Positions 1 to 6,764 of a stretch of DNA of 6,764 nucleotides are shown here, piece after piece; within the stretch, counting starts at the first letter, position 1; every line of letters begins with the position of its first letter. The stretch covers positions 9,181 to 15,944 of the forward strand of contig DAWL01000169.1 of NCBI GenBank assembly GCA_002505935.1, in the 5' to 3' direction. The notes under the pieces were generated by a model that made no database searches, had not been told where the DNA came from, and worked only from the letters and a program-made list of their open reading frames with translations. The DNA is from Euryarchaeota archaeon UBA226. Lineage in GTDB: Archaea > Thermoplasmatota > Poseidoniia > Poseidoniales > Poseidoniaceae. A program made the translations under genes and the position numbers.

Positions 1-590
1 AGTTCTGCGAGTAACTCCTTTGCTTGCCCATCGAGAACCTTGGCACTGGCGTCGACTTTTGCTTGATAGCCAGAAGTATCGATACATGGCGCAGCACAAA
101 GGCCGATGTGCATGGATAGGCAACCTTGCGGTAGTAATTCCTTGCAATCTCTGATACCAAATTGACGGCGAAGTAATTGCACCATCCTCTTTGCCGCTCC
201 TGCATCTGGAAAAGGGCCCCAACGCCTACTTTGCGAAGGCGGGTTACGGGTGTACATTATGCGAGGCACGTCTTCATCAGTCAATACTAGAAATGGGAAG
301 GACTTGTCATCCTTAAGCATCGAATTGTAGCGCGGTTTGTGTTCACGAATCAATTGTCTCTCCAATACCAAAGCCTCGCTCGGGTTGTTGGTAACGATGA
401 ATGAAACATCATCTGCCGATTTGATGAGTTCAGGTATCATCTGGCGATCAGGATTGTTCGAGAAGTAAGAGCGAACTCTGGACCTCAAATCGGTTGCTTT
501 ACCGACATAGAGCACCCTGCCATCGTCTGTTTTGAACAGGTAGACCCCAGGTGAACGCGGTAAATCCACGCTACTTGCTGCTACTGGCAC
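1..590 (-). CDS. uvrC: UvrC, excinuclease ABC subunit C, N-terminal part (cut by the left window edge)
   Basis: UvrC is the nuclease subunit of the bacterial-type UvrABC nucleotide excision repair complex; with UvrA and UvrB it cuts the damaged strand on both sides of a lesion. I translated 196 codons on the minus strand from the GTG at 590. Residues 10-43 form the GIY-YIG nuclease core, with LPRSPGVYLF (Tyr17) and VLYVGKATDLRSRV (Tyr28, Lys31, Arg36). EALVLERQLI supplies the conserved Glu77, followed by KPRYN and the family signature LKDDKSFPF at 92-100. Cys149, Cys157, Cys165 and Cys169 match the four-cysteine cluster reported to bind iron-sulfur in bacterial UvrC. The UvrB-binding, RNase H-like and HhH parts lie outside the window. 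The start is uncertain: GTG codons at 632, 614, 590 and 569 share the frame, none has a good ribosome binding site, and 590 leaves the usual short lead before LPxxPGVY. It is head-to-head with the STAND gene. Confidence 0.95.
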   Translation of the reverse strand, partial: MPVAASSVDLPRSPGVYLFKTDDGRVLYVGKATDLRSRVRSYFSNNPDRQMIPELIKSADDVSFIVTNNPSEALVLERQLIREHKPRYNSMLKDDKSFPFLVLTDEDVPRIMYTRNPPSQSRRWGPFPDAGAAKRMVQLLRRQFGIRDCKELLPQGCLSMHIGLCAAPCIDTSGYQAKVDASAKVLDGQAKELLAE

Positions 591-635
591 ATACAGACGT
601 GAAGGGTGAACCACAAAGAACCATGGCTTCACACG
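591..635. promoter_or_regulatory. Compact head-to-head start region between uvrC and the STAND gene
   Basis: Only about 45 bp separate the chosen starts of the two divergent genes, so any promoters must overlap each other or lie inside the opposing coding sequence. The uvrC frame stays open upstream to beyond 632 (GTG at 614 and 632). The STAND frame also has an upstream GTG at 606. I see no convincing TATA box at the roughly 26-bp distance expected for leaderless starts on either strand, and no well-placed Shine-Dalgarno sequence; GGTGA at 605-609 is too far from the ATG at 636. The regulatory role is inferred from gene orientation, not from a recognised motif. Confidence 0.4.
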
Positions 636-2765
636 ATGTTCATGCTCAGCCCCTCCCAGAGCAGAATCTTGCGCTGGCTCGGCAAATTCTCCTCCTCTCT
701 GGAAGATGCTTGGGATGTTCCAAGAGAACTGTCACTTCCCGGCCTCTCCGAATCGTTAGGAGTGGTGCGTTCGGCCTTACACGCACCCTTGAACGTTCTA
801 ATGGAAAACGACCTGATTATCTGCCGCCTTGCACACGTAGTTGGAGGAGGTTCTCGCCGAAGAAATGTCTACCACATTACACTTGAAGGGCGTAAAGTCC
901 TAGAAGACCTACCCGAAGAATCGAGAGAAGAAACTCCTCGGAAAGGAAGGCTCAAAGGAGAATATCCCGAATCTACCGAACTAAAAGGAAGAGACGAGAT
1001 TATCGAAAAAATCCTAGATGCTGAATATGACTCCTTCACTCTAGTTGGAATCCCCGGCATCGGTAAGACGGTATTGGCAAGGCATCTCGCATCGATTTTC
1101 GCAGAAAGAAAAATCTCCACTAGATGGGCAAGAGTCACATCATTCGATGATGCGAACAGCATCGGGCGGCGATTGATGGAAGGGGCGGAAGTTCCTGAAG
1201 ACCCGAAGGCATTGGCCAGTTTGTTGAACAGTCGCTGCGGGCAAGAAATCCTAGTTTTTGACGATGTGCAAGATGTGCACGAAAGGCATAGTTCGGGCGT
1301 CGAGAAATTGTTTGCTATCCTACAGAGTAAAGGACAGAAAATGATCTTGATTTCCCGCGCACCAGCGAAATTTGAGATTGGAGAAGTAGTCAGTCTCGAA
1401 GAAGTAAGCGATGATGCGGCCATGCAGATTCTCGGAGAAGATATTGATGAAGAAATTCGAAAGACTGCGGTTGAGCATATCGGAGGCCACCCACTTGCAT
1501 TGCACATGTGGAATCCTGAACAGCCGCTGGCCGGTGCTCACATCAGGAGATATGTCGAAGAGACTGTGCTAACCTGTTTACCTGAATTTTCCCTTCCAAC
1601 TCTTGACGAAGTTGCAGTACTGCCTCGGCCGATAGATCTCAAGCACCTCTCCGAAAACGACGGGATCGGTGTTCTGGATGACCACGCACTACTCCGCTGG
1701 TCAAAGGATAGTAGAGTGGAGTTGCAGCATTTAGTTCGAAATGTAAGAAGAGAAACTTGGAGCGAAGATGAAGCGCGAAAGATACATGCACGCGCTGTAG
1801 AAATATGGTCCAAGATAGAAGGTGAAGATGCTCGCCTCATCGAATTCCATATGCGCAACAATGCAGCCGATGAAGACATCGAAAGTTTCCTTGAATTGTA
1901 TTCCGAGACATTGTTACAACATGACAGTGCAGCCATGGCATCTCTGGTCGACGATGCATGTAACATCTGGCCAGATGCCAAAGAGTTGAGAAGATTGGCT
2001 GTACATACTGCTCTAGAAAGAGGAGAGCATGAACTTGCCAAGAATGAGTTACAGGAAATGGAGGATGCACCGACCGAATTATTGGCAAGAGTAGCAAGGC
2101 AAAATGGACGTCAGAACGAAGCAGACGAACATATGGCACAAGCGATGGCACAGGCAGTAGGATTGGACAAAGTGAAATTGCAGATTGCAGAAGCAAGTCG
2201 TATCCTCGAAGATGCCTTGCCAGATGCAGACTCAATCGCTAGCGAATCTGCTGCTAAACTTATGTCCGAAATTGCTCTCAATGAACTCGATACTGAAGAG
2301 AGAAGGCGAAGCCTTGTTGCCATGGCAAGTGTGAATCATTGGATTGCACTAAATGAAGAACGTCCAGAAGATGCAAACAAGATTCGCGGGGAACTTGCTG
2401 CAATCGCCGGAGAAAATGATCATGTTGTAATCGATTTGAAGGCACGCGCGGCAATACGTTTCGAAGGCAGCACCACATTCCCATCTAGCAACAATCTATT
2501 GCGAGAAACTTCGTTGCGTCTAATGAGCATTACAAACTTGGACGACCAAAGAAAACGCAAAACTCTGCAAGAAATTCAGATTCGGGAATTATGTAGCAGT
2601 AGAATGGGGCGTAGATTGGCTGCAATAACTTGGTTCTGGAAAGGTGTTTTGGAAATGGAAGAGAAATTGACTTGCTGGAGAGAAGCAATCCACTTGTATA
2701 CCGCAGCTGAATGCACAAAAGCCGCAAAAGAACTGACAATGCGTATGCACGCTCTTCTCAGATGA
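636..2765 (+). CDS. STAND-family NTPase with N-terminal winged-helix domain and helical (TPR-like) C-terminal half
   Basis: This is a 709-residue cytoplasmic protein, numbered here from the ATG at 636. Residues 4-90 look like a winged helix-turn-helix: LPGLSESLGVVRSALHAPL as the HTH, then a glycine/arginine wing (GGGSRRRNVYHITLEGRKVL). The NTPase follows: Walker A GIPGIGKT at 138-145, Walker B ILVFDD at 205-210, a sensor-like ILISR ending at Arg241, and GHPLAL at 284-289, matching the GxPLAL motif of NB-ARC/STAND proteins. ELQHLVRNV around His365 sits where NB-ARC proteins carry the MHD motif. From about 375 to the end it is alpha-helical and rich in Ala, Glu and Leu, like TPR-type superhelices, with no signal peptide or membrane segment. 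STAND proteins are ATP-dependent molecular switches whose repeats sense a ligand or partner; MalT and AfsR combine this core with DNA-binding domains. A role as an ATP-gated transcription regulator is therefore inferred; a defence role is possible but no effector domain is visible. A GTG at 606 would add ten residues; 636 is preferred because the fold begins just after it. Confidence 0.85.
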   Translation: MFMLSPSQSRILRWLGKFSSSLEDAWDVPRELSLPGLSESLGVVRSALHAPLNVLMENDLIICRLAHVVGGGSRRRNVYHITLEGRKVLEDLPEESREETPRKGRLKGEYPESTELKGRDEIIEKILDAEYDSFTLVGIPGIGKTVLARHLASIFAERKISTRWARVTSFDDANSIGRRLMEGAEVPEDPKALASLLNSRCGQEILVFDDVQDVHERHSSGVEKLFAILQSKGQKMILISRAPAKFEIGEVVSLEEVSDDAAMQILGEDIDEEIRKTAVEHIGGHPLALHMWNPEQPLAGAHIRRYVEETVLTCLPEFSLPTLDEVAVLPRPIDLKHLSENDGIGVLDDHALLRWSKDSRVELQHLVRNVRRETWSEDEARKIHARAVEIWSKIEGEDARLIEFHMRNNAADEDIESFLELYSETLLQHDSAAMASLVDDACNIWPDAKELRRLAVHTALERGEHELAKNELQEMEDAPTELLARVARQNGRQNEADEHMAQAMAQAVGLDKVKLQIAEASRILEDALPDADSIASESAAKLMSEIALNELDTEERRRSLVAMASVNHWIALNEERPEDANKIRGELAAIAGENDHVVIDLKARAAIRFEGSTTFPSSNNLLRETSLRLMSITNLDDQRKRKTLQEIQIRELCSSRMGRRLAAITWFWKGVLEMEEKLTCWREAIHLYTAAECTKAAKELTMRMHALLR

Positions 2766-2793
2766 GAGCGCTCAATTTGTGGTTTGAATCGCT

Positions 2794-5700
2794 TCACTTG
2801 TTCCATGATGCGTCGCTGAAGAAATCGTCTCCACCCATGTTTCCACCAAAGCCAGCACCTGGACTTGGTGGAGCGCCCGTTGGATCATCTCCCCATCCGC
2901 CCATGGCTGCGAACTGTCGTTCGGATATCTTTGAACGATTCTTGTTGGCGAACTCATTCTCTAACTTGTCGAGTTTCTTTGCTCTCTTACGCTTTCTACG
3001 TCGCCACCACAGGCCCATCATTCCAAGGCTGACTGCTCCATAGCCCCACATCTCCTGCATCAAGAAAGCCCAGCCAATGACGAATGATATCGATAGGGTG
3101 TCCGTCTGACCTGCTTCTGGCAAGGTGTAAGACACTCTTTGACGCCCATCGCTTTCGATAATCTCGCTTCGACCATTTGCAGATTCAAAGGTACCGAATT
3201 CCAATCCTGCTGGTAGAATCAACGAAAATGAAATCGCTGGAATAATGTCGCTAGCATCTTCACCGAAATCCATTCCTTCCATCGGTATCTCGAATGGAAC
3301 TCCTCCATCATCGATGACGAATCCACTGCTATCGGTTTTTACATTAGCAGCAAAACCATTGTCTCCAAGAATCTTGGTGAATCCCTCAAAGAATGGCATC
3401 AATGGAGAATGCATTGAAGCGGTAGTCAGAGACATATCGCTACCACCTTCCCATGCAGCAGTCAAGGAAGTTGTCTTGATTTCTATTGAGACTTCCAACG
3501 GCGTACTATCTCCTACACTTGTGCTCTCAGGTGGGTCTAGGTTAGATACCGTGGTTACCACTTCTATCTGAGACAAATCGATTTTGTTTCCACTCTCCCT
3601 AGTAGCCTCAACACCTGCTTCATGAATTGCATCGGTGAGAACACCACCCAAACTATCGCCGAAATTGATGAGACCTTGGCGCGTGAAAACGATACTCAAA
3701 TCTTCATCCATCATCGGAACCGTGGTGTTGAATGGTTCATTCATCCTACCCCCGATATCGATTATCAAACGAATGAGGTCGGCGGGAACCACTGGCATAT
3801 CCAGAGAAGCATCCTCATTCGACAAGGCATCTCGTCCAATTTCAGGCAAGCCCATTCTGTAGAGTCTGAAAGTAGCACTACCACTGAATTCCAATTCTGC
3901 TGACTGGCTCCATTCATACAGCGCGAATTTCGAGATGTCCAATTCCACCTCGAATGTGGCGCAGGTCTGTTGATTAGCCTGACAGACAGTTTCTTCTCCA
4001 TCCATTATCGGCTTTCTCCAATCATATGGATTAGTTCCTGCAATTCCTAAGACTGCACTATTCTCGGAGAATACTACTTCTCCTGTTCCATCAGGAGTGT
4101 CAACCCAATCAGGAAGGATTAGTTTGACCTCGACATTGGTTGGTGGCAGATTATCTGGAATCATGTCAGTTACGAAACTCGCACCCATATCCGTCTCGAT
4201 TGATAGCCCCGCGTTGAGAATAGTTTGCAAATCCGCATTCGTGATGACATCTAGATCGAATTTGGTATCCTCTAATGGAATGTAACTCTTGGCTAATTCA
4301 AGAAGACTGAATTCGAAACTATTACTGCTAGACTCCAACAATACAGGATAGGTTCCTGACATAGCGTTCTGCCCTTGCACACAATACCTGTCGTGATCAT
4401 CTGAAGGAGGGCTTGCCTCACCACATGTGGACCCTGCGATATGATGGAAATTCAAACCTCCAACGCCAGCAATGGTTCGCCATTCAGGGGTATCCATCTG
4501 GACCTTGCCCTCTCCTACTATGGTACTGATACCATCCGCAATAGCGTCAACAGGGAAGTTGTCTGTGAAATTACTCATATCGACCAAACCATTGGCCTCT
4601 GCCATACGTATTCCATCTGCAGTAACCCAAGGTATTGTTGCTCCAGAACTATTGTCCACCATACTGATGCCCCAATCTTGCATAGTTTGAGAATCGATAT
4701 ACATCAATTCAATCGAAACATCGAGAGAGGCCGCAGCCTCATTTGACATATCGAGAACTACAGAGATATCCACTGCTGTATCATTCTCAGTATCGATTTC
4801 TACCGGAATCGTTGATGTTGTTCTTCTAGCGATTGACAGAGTAACCTCTTCTTCCAAAGTAGAATCATTGTTTGTCGCCGCCCTGTTGTCAATAGTCCAC
4901 CTACCGACATCGTACGAATATGCTCCGTCGGAACGAGATTGTAGTGAACCAGGTGCATTTGCTGTTCCCGTGACTCCATTGATAGTTGCATAGGAAGGTG
5001 GTTCAATCTCGAAGATGTTCTTGTGTCCTACCATTCCAAAGATGGTGAATGGAGTGGAAATCTCAGAACCCATGGTCAATAGACCCTGATAGGACCTCTC
5101 TAGATCCAAATCAGCAGAATCAGCCAATTGGAACTTGGTAGTAGCCAAATCGATAGTTGCCGAAATGGAGATGCAAATTGGTGGGTTGTATGGGTCCTCA
5201 GCATATGCCCCCTCACCAATAGCATCGGTACTACTGTCCTGTGAACAGTGATCCGAAGAACCAACACTGCCGCGCTCAAGATAATCCACATTCAGGGAGA
5301 CAACATCACCAAAACCACTGTCCAGCAAGTCGCTTACTGCGGATTCAGTTTGGTTGAGAATCATCTCGTCAACAGTCTGTCCACCGACACTGAAAGTTGA
5401 ATCTCCGAAGAAATTCCTCAGATAATCTGCAGGTAATCCATTCTCACTGAATTGATCTGCAGCCTCTGCAGGCAATCCCGGGAATAGAGTGTTCAAACCA
5501 CCCACCTTGGAATCGTTGAATTCGTGCATAGCCCACTCCATGGACAAACCGATTTGGGAAGTGCTGATCATTTCGAATGTATATTCACCCTCAATCCACT
5601 CTTTTGCGACTGGCGTCATATCTGTAGAAGGATTCAATTGATCGCATTCTCCACCATTAGTAGCGGCACAGATATCCCCGAAGGAAAAACTCCTTGCAGA

Positions 5701-5811
5701 GGTTTCAGCCTCTTCTTCTGACCCTAGTGAAATGCCCATGAATTGCATCGAAAGCATCAGAATGATGACTACCAAGATTGTTTTGCGGCCGCAGGATTGA
5801 CTCTCGCCCAT
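2794..5811 (-). CDS. Large secreted, membrane-anchored surface protein of unknown function
   Basis: I do not recognise a named family in this 1005-residue protein. It has a signal peptide (short n-region ending GRK, hydrophobic segment at residues 11-29, acidic mature start near 31). A long acidic, beta-rich body spans about 31-905. One C-terminal membrane segment covers about 911-936 and is followed by the stop-transfer stretch RRRKRKR. A tail of about 69 residues should face the cytoplasm; it begins charged and possibly coiled, then turns rich in Gly, Pro and Asp (GGWGDDP, GGNMGGDDFF). Cysteines are few and come in pairs (48/56, 189/213, 463/477, 610/617), suggesting extracellular disulfides. 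N-glycosylation sequons occur at NQT 153, NDS 315, NDT 343, NSS 387, NFT 414 and NTT 695. Two stretches (KLILPDWVDTPDG near 563 and SLILPAGLEFGTF near 863) resemble each other and may mark a repeated beta domain. Roles in the cell envelope, adhesion or substrate binding are all possible; no catalytic motif is visible. The ATG at 5811 is preceded by GGGGAG. Confidence 0.85.
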   Translation of the reverse strand: MGESQSCGRKTILVVIILMLSMQFMGISLGSEEEAETSARSFSFGDICAATNGGECDQLNPSTDMTPVAKEWIEGEYTFEMISTSQIGLSMEWAMHEFNDSKVGGLNTLFPGLPAEAADQFSENGLPADYLRNFFGDSTFSVGGQTVDEMILNQTESAVSDLLDSGFGDVVSLNVDYLERGSVGSSDHCSQDSSTDAIGEGAYAEDPYNPPICISISATIDLATTKFQLADSADLDLERSYQGLLTMGSEISTPFTIFGMVGHKNIFEIEPPSYATINGVTGTANAPGSLQSRSDGAYSYDVGRWTIDNRAATNNDSTLEEEVTLSIARRTTSTIPVEIDTENDTAVDISVVLDMSNEAAASLDVSIELMYIDSQTMQDWGISMVDNSSGATIPWVTADGIRMAEANGLVDMSNFTDNFPVDAIADGISTIVGEGKVQMDTPEWRTIAGVGGLNFHHIAGSTCGEASPPSDDHDRYCVQGQNAMSGTYPVLLESSSNSFEFSLLELAKSYIPLEDTKFDLDVITNADLQTILNAGLSIETDMGASFVTDMIPDNLPPTNVEVKLILPDWVDTPDGTGEVVFSENSAVLGIAGTNPYDWRKPIMDGEETVCQANQQTCATFEVELDISKFALYEWSQSAELEFSGSATFRLYRMGLPEIGRDALSNEDASLDMPVVPADLIRLIIDIGGRMNEPFNTTVPMMDEDLSIVFTRQGLINFGDSLGGVLTDAIHEAGVEATRESGNKIDLSQIEVVTTVSNLDPPESTSVGDSTPLEVSIEIKTTSLTAAWEGGSDMSLTTASMHSPLMPFFEGFTKILGDNGFAANVKTDSSGFVIDDGGVPFEIPMEGMDFGEDASDIIPAISFSLILPAGLEFGTFESANGRSEIIESDGRQRVSYTLPEAGQTDTLSISFVIGWAFLMQEMWGYGAVSLGMMGLWWRRRKRKRAKKLDKLENEFANKNRSKISERQFAAMGGWGDDPTGAPPSPGAGFGGNMGGDDFFSDASWNK

Positions 5812-5814
5812 GTT

Positions 5815-5829
5815 CTCCCCGAAGGGGAG
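5815..5829 (-). promoter_or_regulatory. 15-bp palindrome/hairpin covering the RBS of the surface-protein gene
   Basis: CTCCCC-GAA-GGGGAG is a perfect 6-bp inverted repeat with a 3-base loop. Read on the minus strand, its 3' arm is GGGGAG, the only Shine-Dalgarno-like sequence near the ATG at 5811, three bases upstream of it. If the mRNA starts upstream of 5829, the RBS would be paired in a GC-rich hairpin; if it starts near 5820, the leader would begin with the free GGGGAG. The site could also be a DNA operator. The sequence pattern is certain; the function is inference. Confidence 0.5.
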
Positions 5830-5842
5830 GACCCACTCCTGC

Positions 5843-5850
5843 CATATAAC
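5843..5850 (+). promoter_or_regulatory. TATA-like box for taw2, possibly shared with the divergent surface-protein gene
   Basis: CATATAAC is centred about 26 bp upstream of the ATG at 5872. That is the usual distance from an archaeal TATA box to the transcription start, so taw2 mRNA would begin at or very near its start codon (leaderless). No Shine-Dalgarno sequence precedes that ATG, which agrees. On the minus strand the same bases read GTTATATG and could place a start near 5820 for the surface-protein gene, with a leader of about nine bases. No clear purine-rich BRE is seen on either side, so direction is not fixed by sequence. Confidence 0.55.
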
Positions 5851-5871
5851 AGACTATCCGACGCCTGTTGC

Positions 5872-6764
5872 ATGGCGGATGGTGAATCATTGAGTAGAAT
5901 TGCACTCATCGTGCCGTCAGAAAGGGCTGAAGAAGCGCGTATTTTGGCTTCTGAAGCGGGTTTGCTCGATAACTCAGTGCACCCATTGAGACTAGAAGGC
6001 GAAATCGCTTGGCCATTACTTTCGGAAATTGACTGCAACTATGGCCGAACCCAAATAATGCAATTCGATTCTAGAGAGAAGATTGACCCACATGCACGTC
6101 TTGCAGAGGCTTTGCAAGGGATGACTCCACCTAGCCGTTGGCAGATTCTCGAGGATTTGGTACTACTACCACAAGACTCGTTACCTGATGGTAATGGAGA
6201 CACATGGCAAGCAGTCGCCAAAGCCCTGAATTGCAGACGGGTTGCAAGACAGGCAGAAGTTGATCCCGGACCTATGCGTAGCAGTAGAATTGAGATGTTA
6301 TTGGGAAATTATGGATGGGTAAATCATCAAGAAAACGGAATCAGATATGTCTTCGATGCAAGTAAAGTCATGTTCAGTAGTGGTAACATAACCGAACGCA
6401 GGCGAATGGGAGAAGTAGATGCAGCGGGAGAAGTTGTCGTAGATCTCTACGCAGGCATAGGCTACTACACCTTACCACTAATCTGTAATGCCGGAGTATC
6501 AAAAGTCCATGCTTGTGAAATGAATCCGCACAGTATCGATGCTTTGACCAAGGGATTGATTGCCAACATGGTGGGTGACAGATGTTTGATTCATAGAGGC
6601 GATAATCAAGAGACTGCACCGATGCTCAAAGATTGTGCTGACAGAGTTATTCTCGGTCTGTTGCCTTCTTCAAAAAAGGCCTGGCCATTGGCGGTGAACT
6701 GTCTAAAACAGGAAGGTGGAATCCTGCATGTCCACATGAATTCTGACGTTGATTCTCTAAATGA
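5872..6764 (+). CDS. taw2: TYW2/Taw2, tRNA(Phe) wybutosine-pathway 3-amino-3-carboxypropyl transferase (cut by the right window edge)
   Basis: TYW2/Taw2 moves the 3-amino-3-carboxypropyl group of S-adenosylmethionine to the tricyclic base made from G37 of tRNA(Phe), a step in wybutosine synthesis. The first 297 codons are present. The N-terminal domain (about 8-50) has the Trm5/TYW2 pattern IVPSERAEEAR...GLLD. The class I SAM-binding fold follows: FSSGNITERRR at 168-178, motif I VVDLYAGIGYYTLPL at 188-202, acidic residue Glu216 in HACEMNP, GDN at 243-245, and DRVILGLLPSS at 257-267. Trm5 methyltransferases have NPPY in that last position; GLLPSS points to TYW2 instead. LLGNYGWVNHQENGIRYVFD (144-163) and the SSGN block resemble, from memory, eukaryotic TYW2. 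Only the C-terminal end is missing. The ATG at 5872 is the first start in the frame, fits the start of the N-terminal domain and lies 26 bp after a TATA-like box. It is divergent from the surface-protein gene. Paralogue confusion with Trm5 is the main alternative and is unlikely. Confidence 0.93.
   Translation, partial: MADGESLSRIALIVPSERAEEARILASEAGLLDNSVHPLRLEGEIAWPLLSEIDCNYGRTQIMQFDSREKIDPHARLAEALQGMTPPSRWQILEDLVLLPQDSLPDGNGDTWQAVAKALNCRRVARQAEVDPGPMRSSRIEMLLGNYGWVNHQENGIRYVFDASKVMFSSGNITERRRMGEVDAAGEVVVDLYAGIGYYTLPLICNAGVSKVHACEMNPHSIDALTKGLIANMVGDRCLIHRGDNQETAPMLKDCADRVILGLLPSSKKAWPLAVNCLKQEGGILHVHMNSDVDSLN

Noticed and set aside
570..585. GCTACT-TGCT-GCTACT direct repeat near the uvrC start, considered as an operator
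   Set aside because: Only six bases per copy and probably inside uvrC coding sequence encoding Ala/Ser residues; easily due to chance.
551..886. 111-codon plus-strand open frame overlapping the STAND 5' end
   Set aside because: The competing frame encodes the winged-helix domain that continues into the NTPase; this one gives no motif and stops at 886.
869..1507. 212-codon open frame antisense to the STAND gene
   Set aside because: Its product is rich in Ser, Arg and Cys with no recognisable motif, and it lies wholly opposite the well-supported NTPase core including Walker A. It is a codon-usage shadow.
1538..2041. 167-codon antisense open frame under the STAND helical region
   Set aside because: Low-complexity Ser/Arg/Leu translation opposite an Ala/Glu/Leu-rich helical coding region; no start signal or family resemblance.
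636..2765. Calling the STAND gene an anti-phage (Avs-type) system
   Set aside because: No effector domain is fused or adjacent, no integrase or other defence gene is in view, and its neighbours are housekeeping and surface genes.
2766..2773. GAGCGCTC palindrome in the 28-bp gap between the convergent stop codons, considered as a terminator
   Set aside because: A self-complementary 8-mer with no loop and no following T-tract on either strand; too short to support a terminator call.
2711..3043. 110-codon plus-strand open frame bridging the convergent gene ends
   Set aside because: It overlaps the STAND 3' end and then the antisense of the surface-protein tail; the proline-rich part is the complement of the Gly/Pro/Asp-rich tail.
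3100..3130. LPEAG shortly before the C-terminal membrane segment, reminiscent of a sortase LPxTG signal
   Set aside because: Sortase substrates end within a few residues of the positive cluster; here about 69 residues follow it, and the motif is not a canonical LPxTG.

Overview
The window most likely comes from an archaeon, plausibly an uncultivated marine euryarchaeon of the Poseidoniales (Marine Group II) type. The main evidence is a wybutosine-synthesis TYW2/Taw2 enzyme (a family of archaea and eukaryotes only), placed behind a TATA-like box about 26 bp upstream of its ATG, the spacing expected for an archaeal leaderless transcript. A bacterial-type UvrC, mid-range GC content, very tight gene packing and a large acidic secreted protein with a single C-terminal membrane anchor all fit. 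The lineage is inferred from gene content; no rRNA or other phylogenetic marker is present.

Layout: (1) 1-590, minus: the N-terminal third of uvrC, cut by the left edge. (2) 636-2765, plus: a complete STAND-type NTPase with an N-terminal winged-helix domain and a long helical C-terminal half, head-to-head with uvrC. Their start regions nearly touch, and both reading frames are open through 591-635. (3) 2794-5811, minus: a complete 1005-residue surface protein with signal peptide, extracellular body, one membrane anchor and a glycine/aspartate-rich cytoplasmic tail. It converges on the STAND gene with only 28 bp between the stop codons. (4) 5812-5871: a 60-bp divergent promoter region holding a TATA-like box and a 15-bp hairpin-forming palindrome that covers the Shine-Dalgarno-like sequence of the surface-protein gene. 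(5) 5872-6764, plus: taw2, cut by the right edge after 297 codons.

The four genes do not form an operon or an obvious pathway: DNA repair, a signalling NTPase or regulator, a cell-surface protein and tRNA modification. The strands alternate -,+,-,+, so each gene probably has its own promoter. I found no tRNA, rRNA, CRISPR array, insertion sequence, attachment site or convincing terminator. The two objects that best repay a second look are the winged-helix STAND protein and the compact divergent promoter with its RBS-overlapping palindrome. I do not see a demonstrably new multi-gene system.
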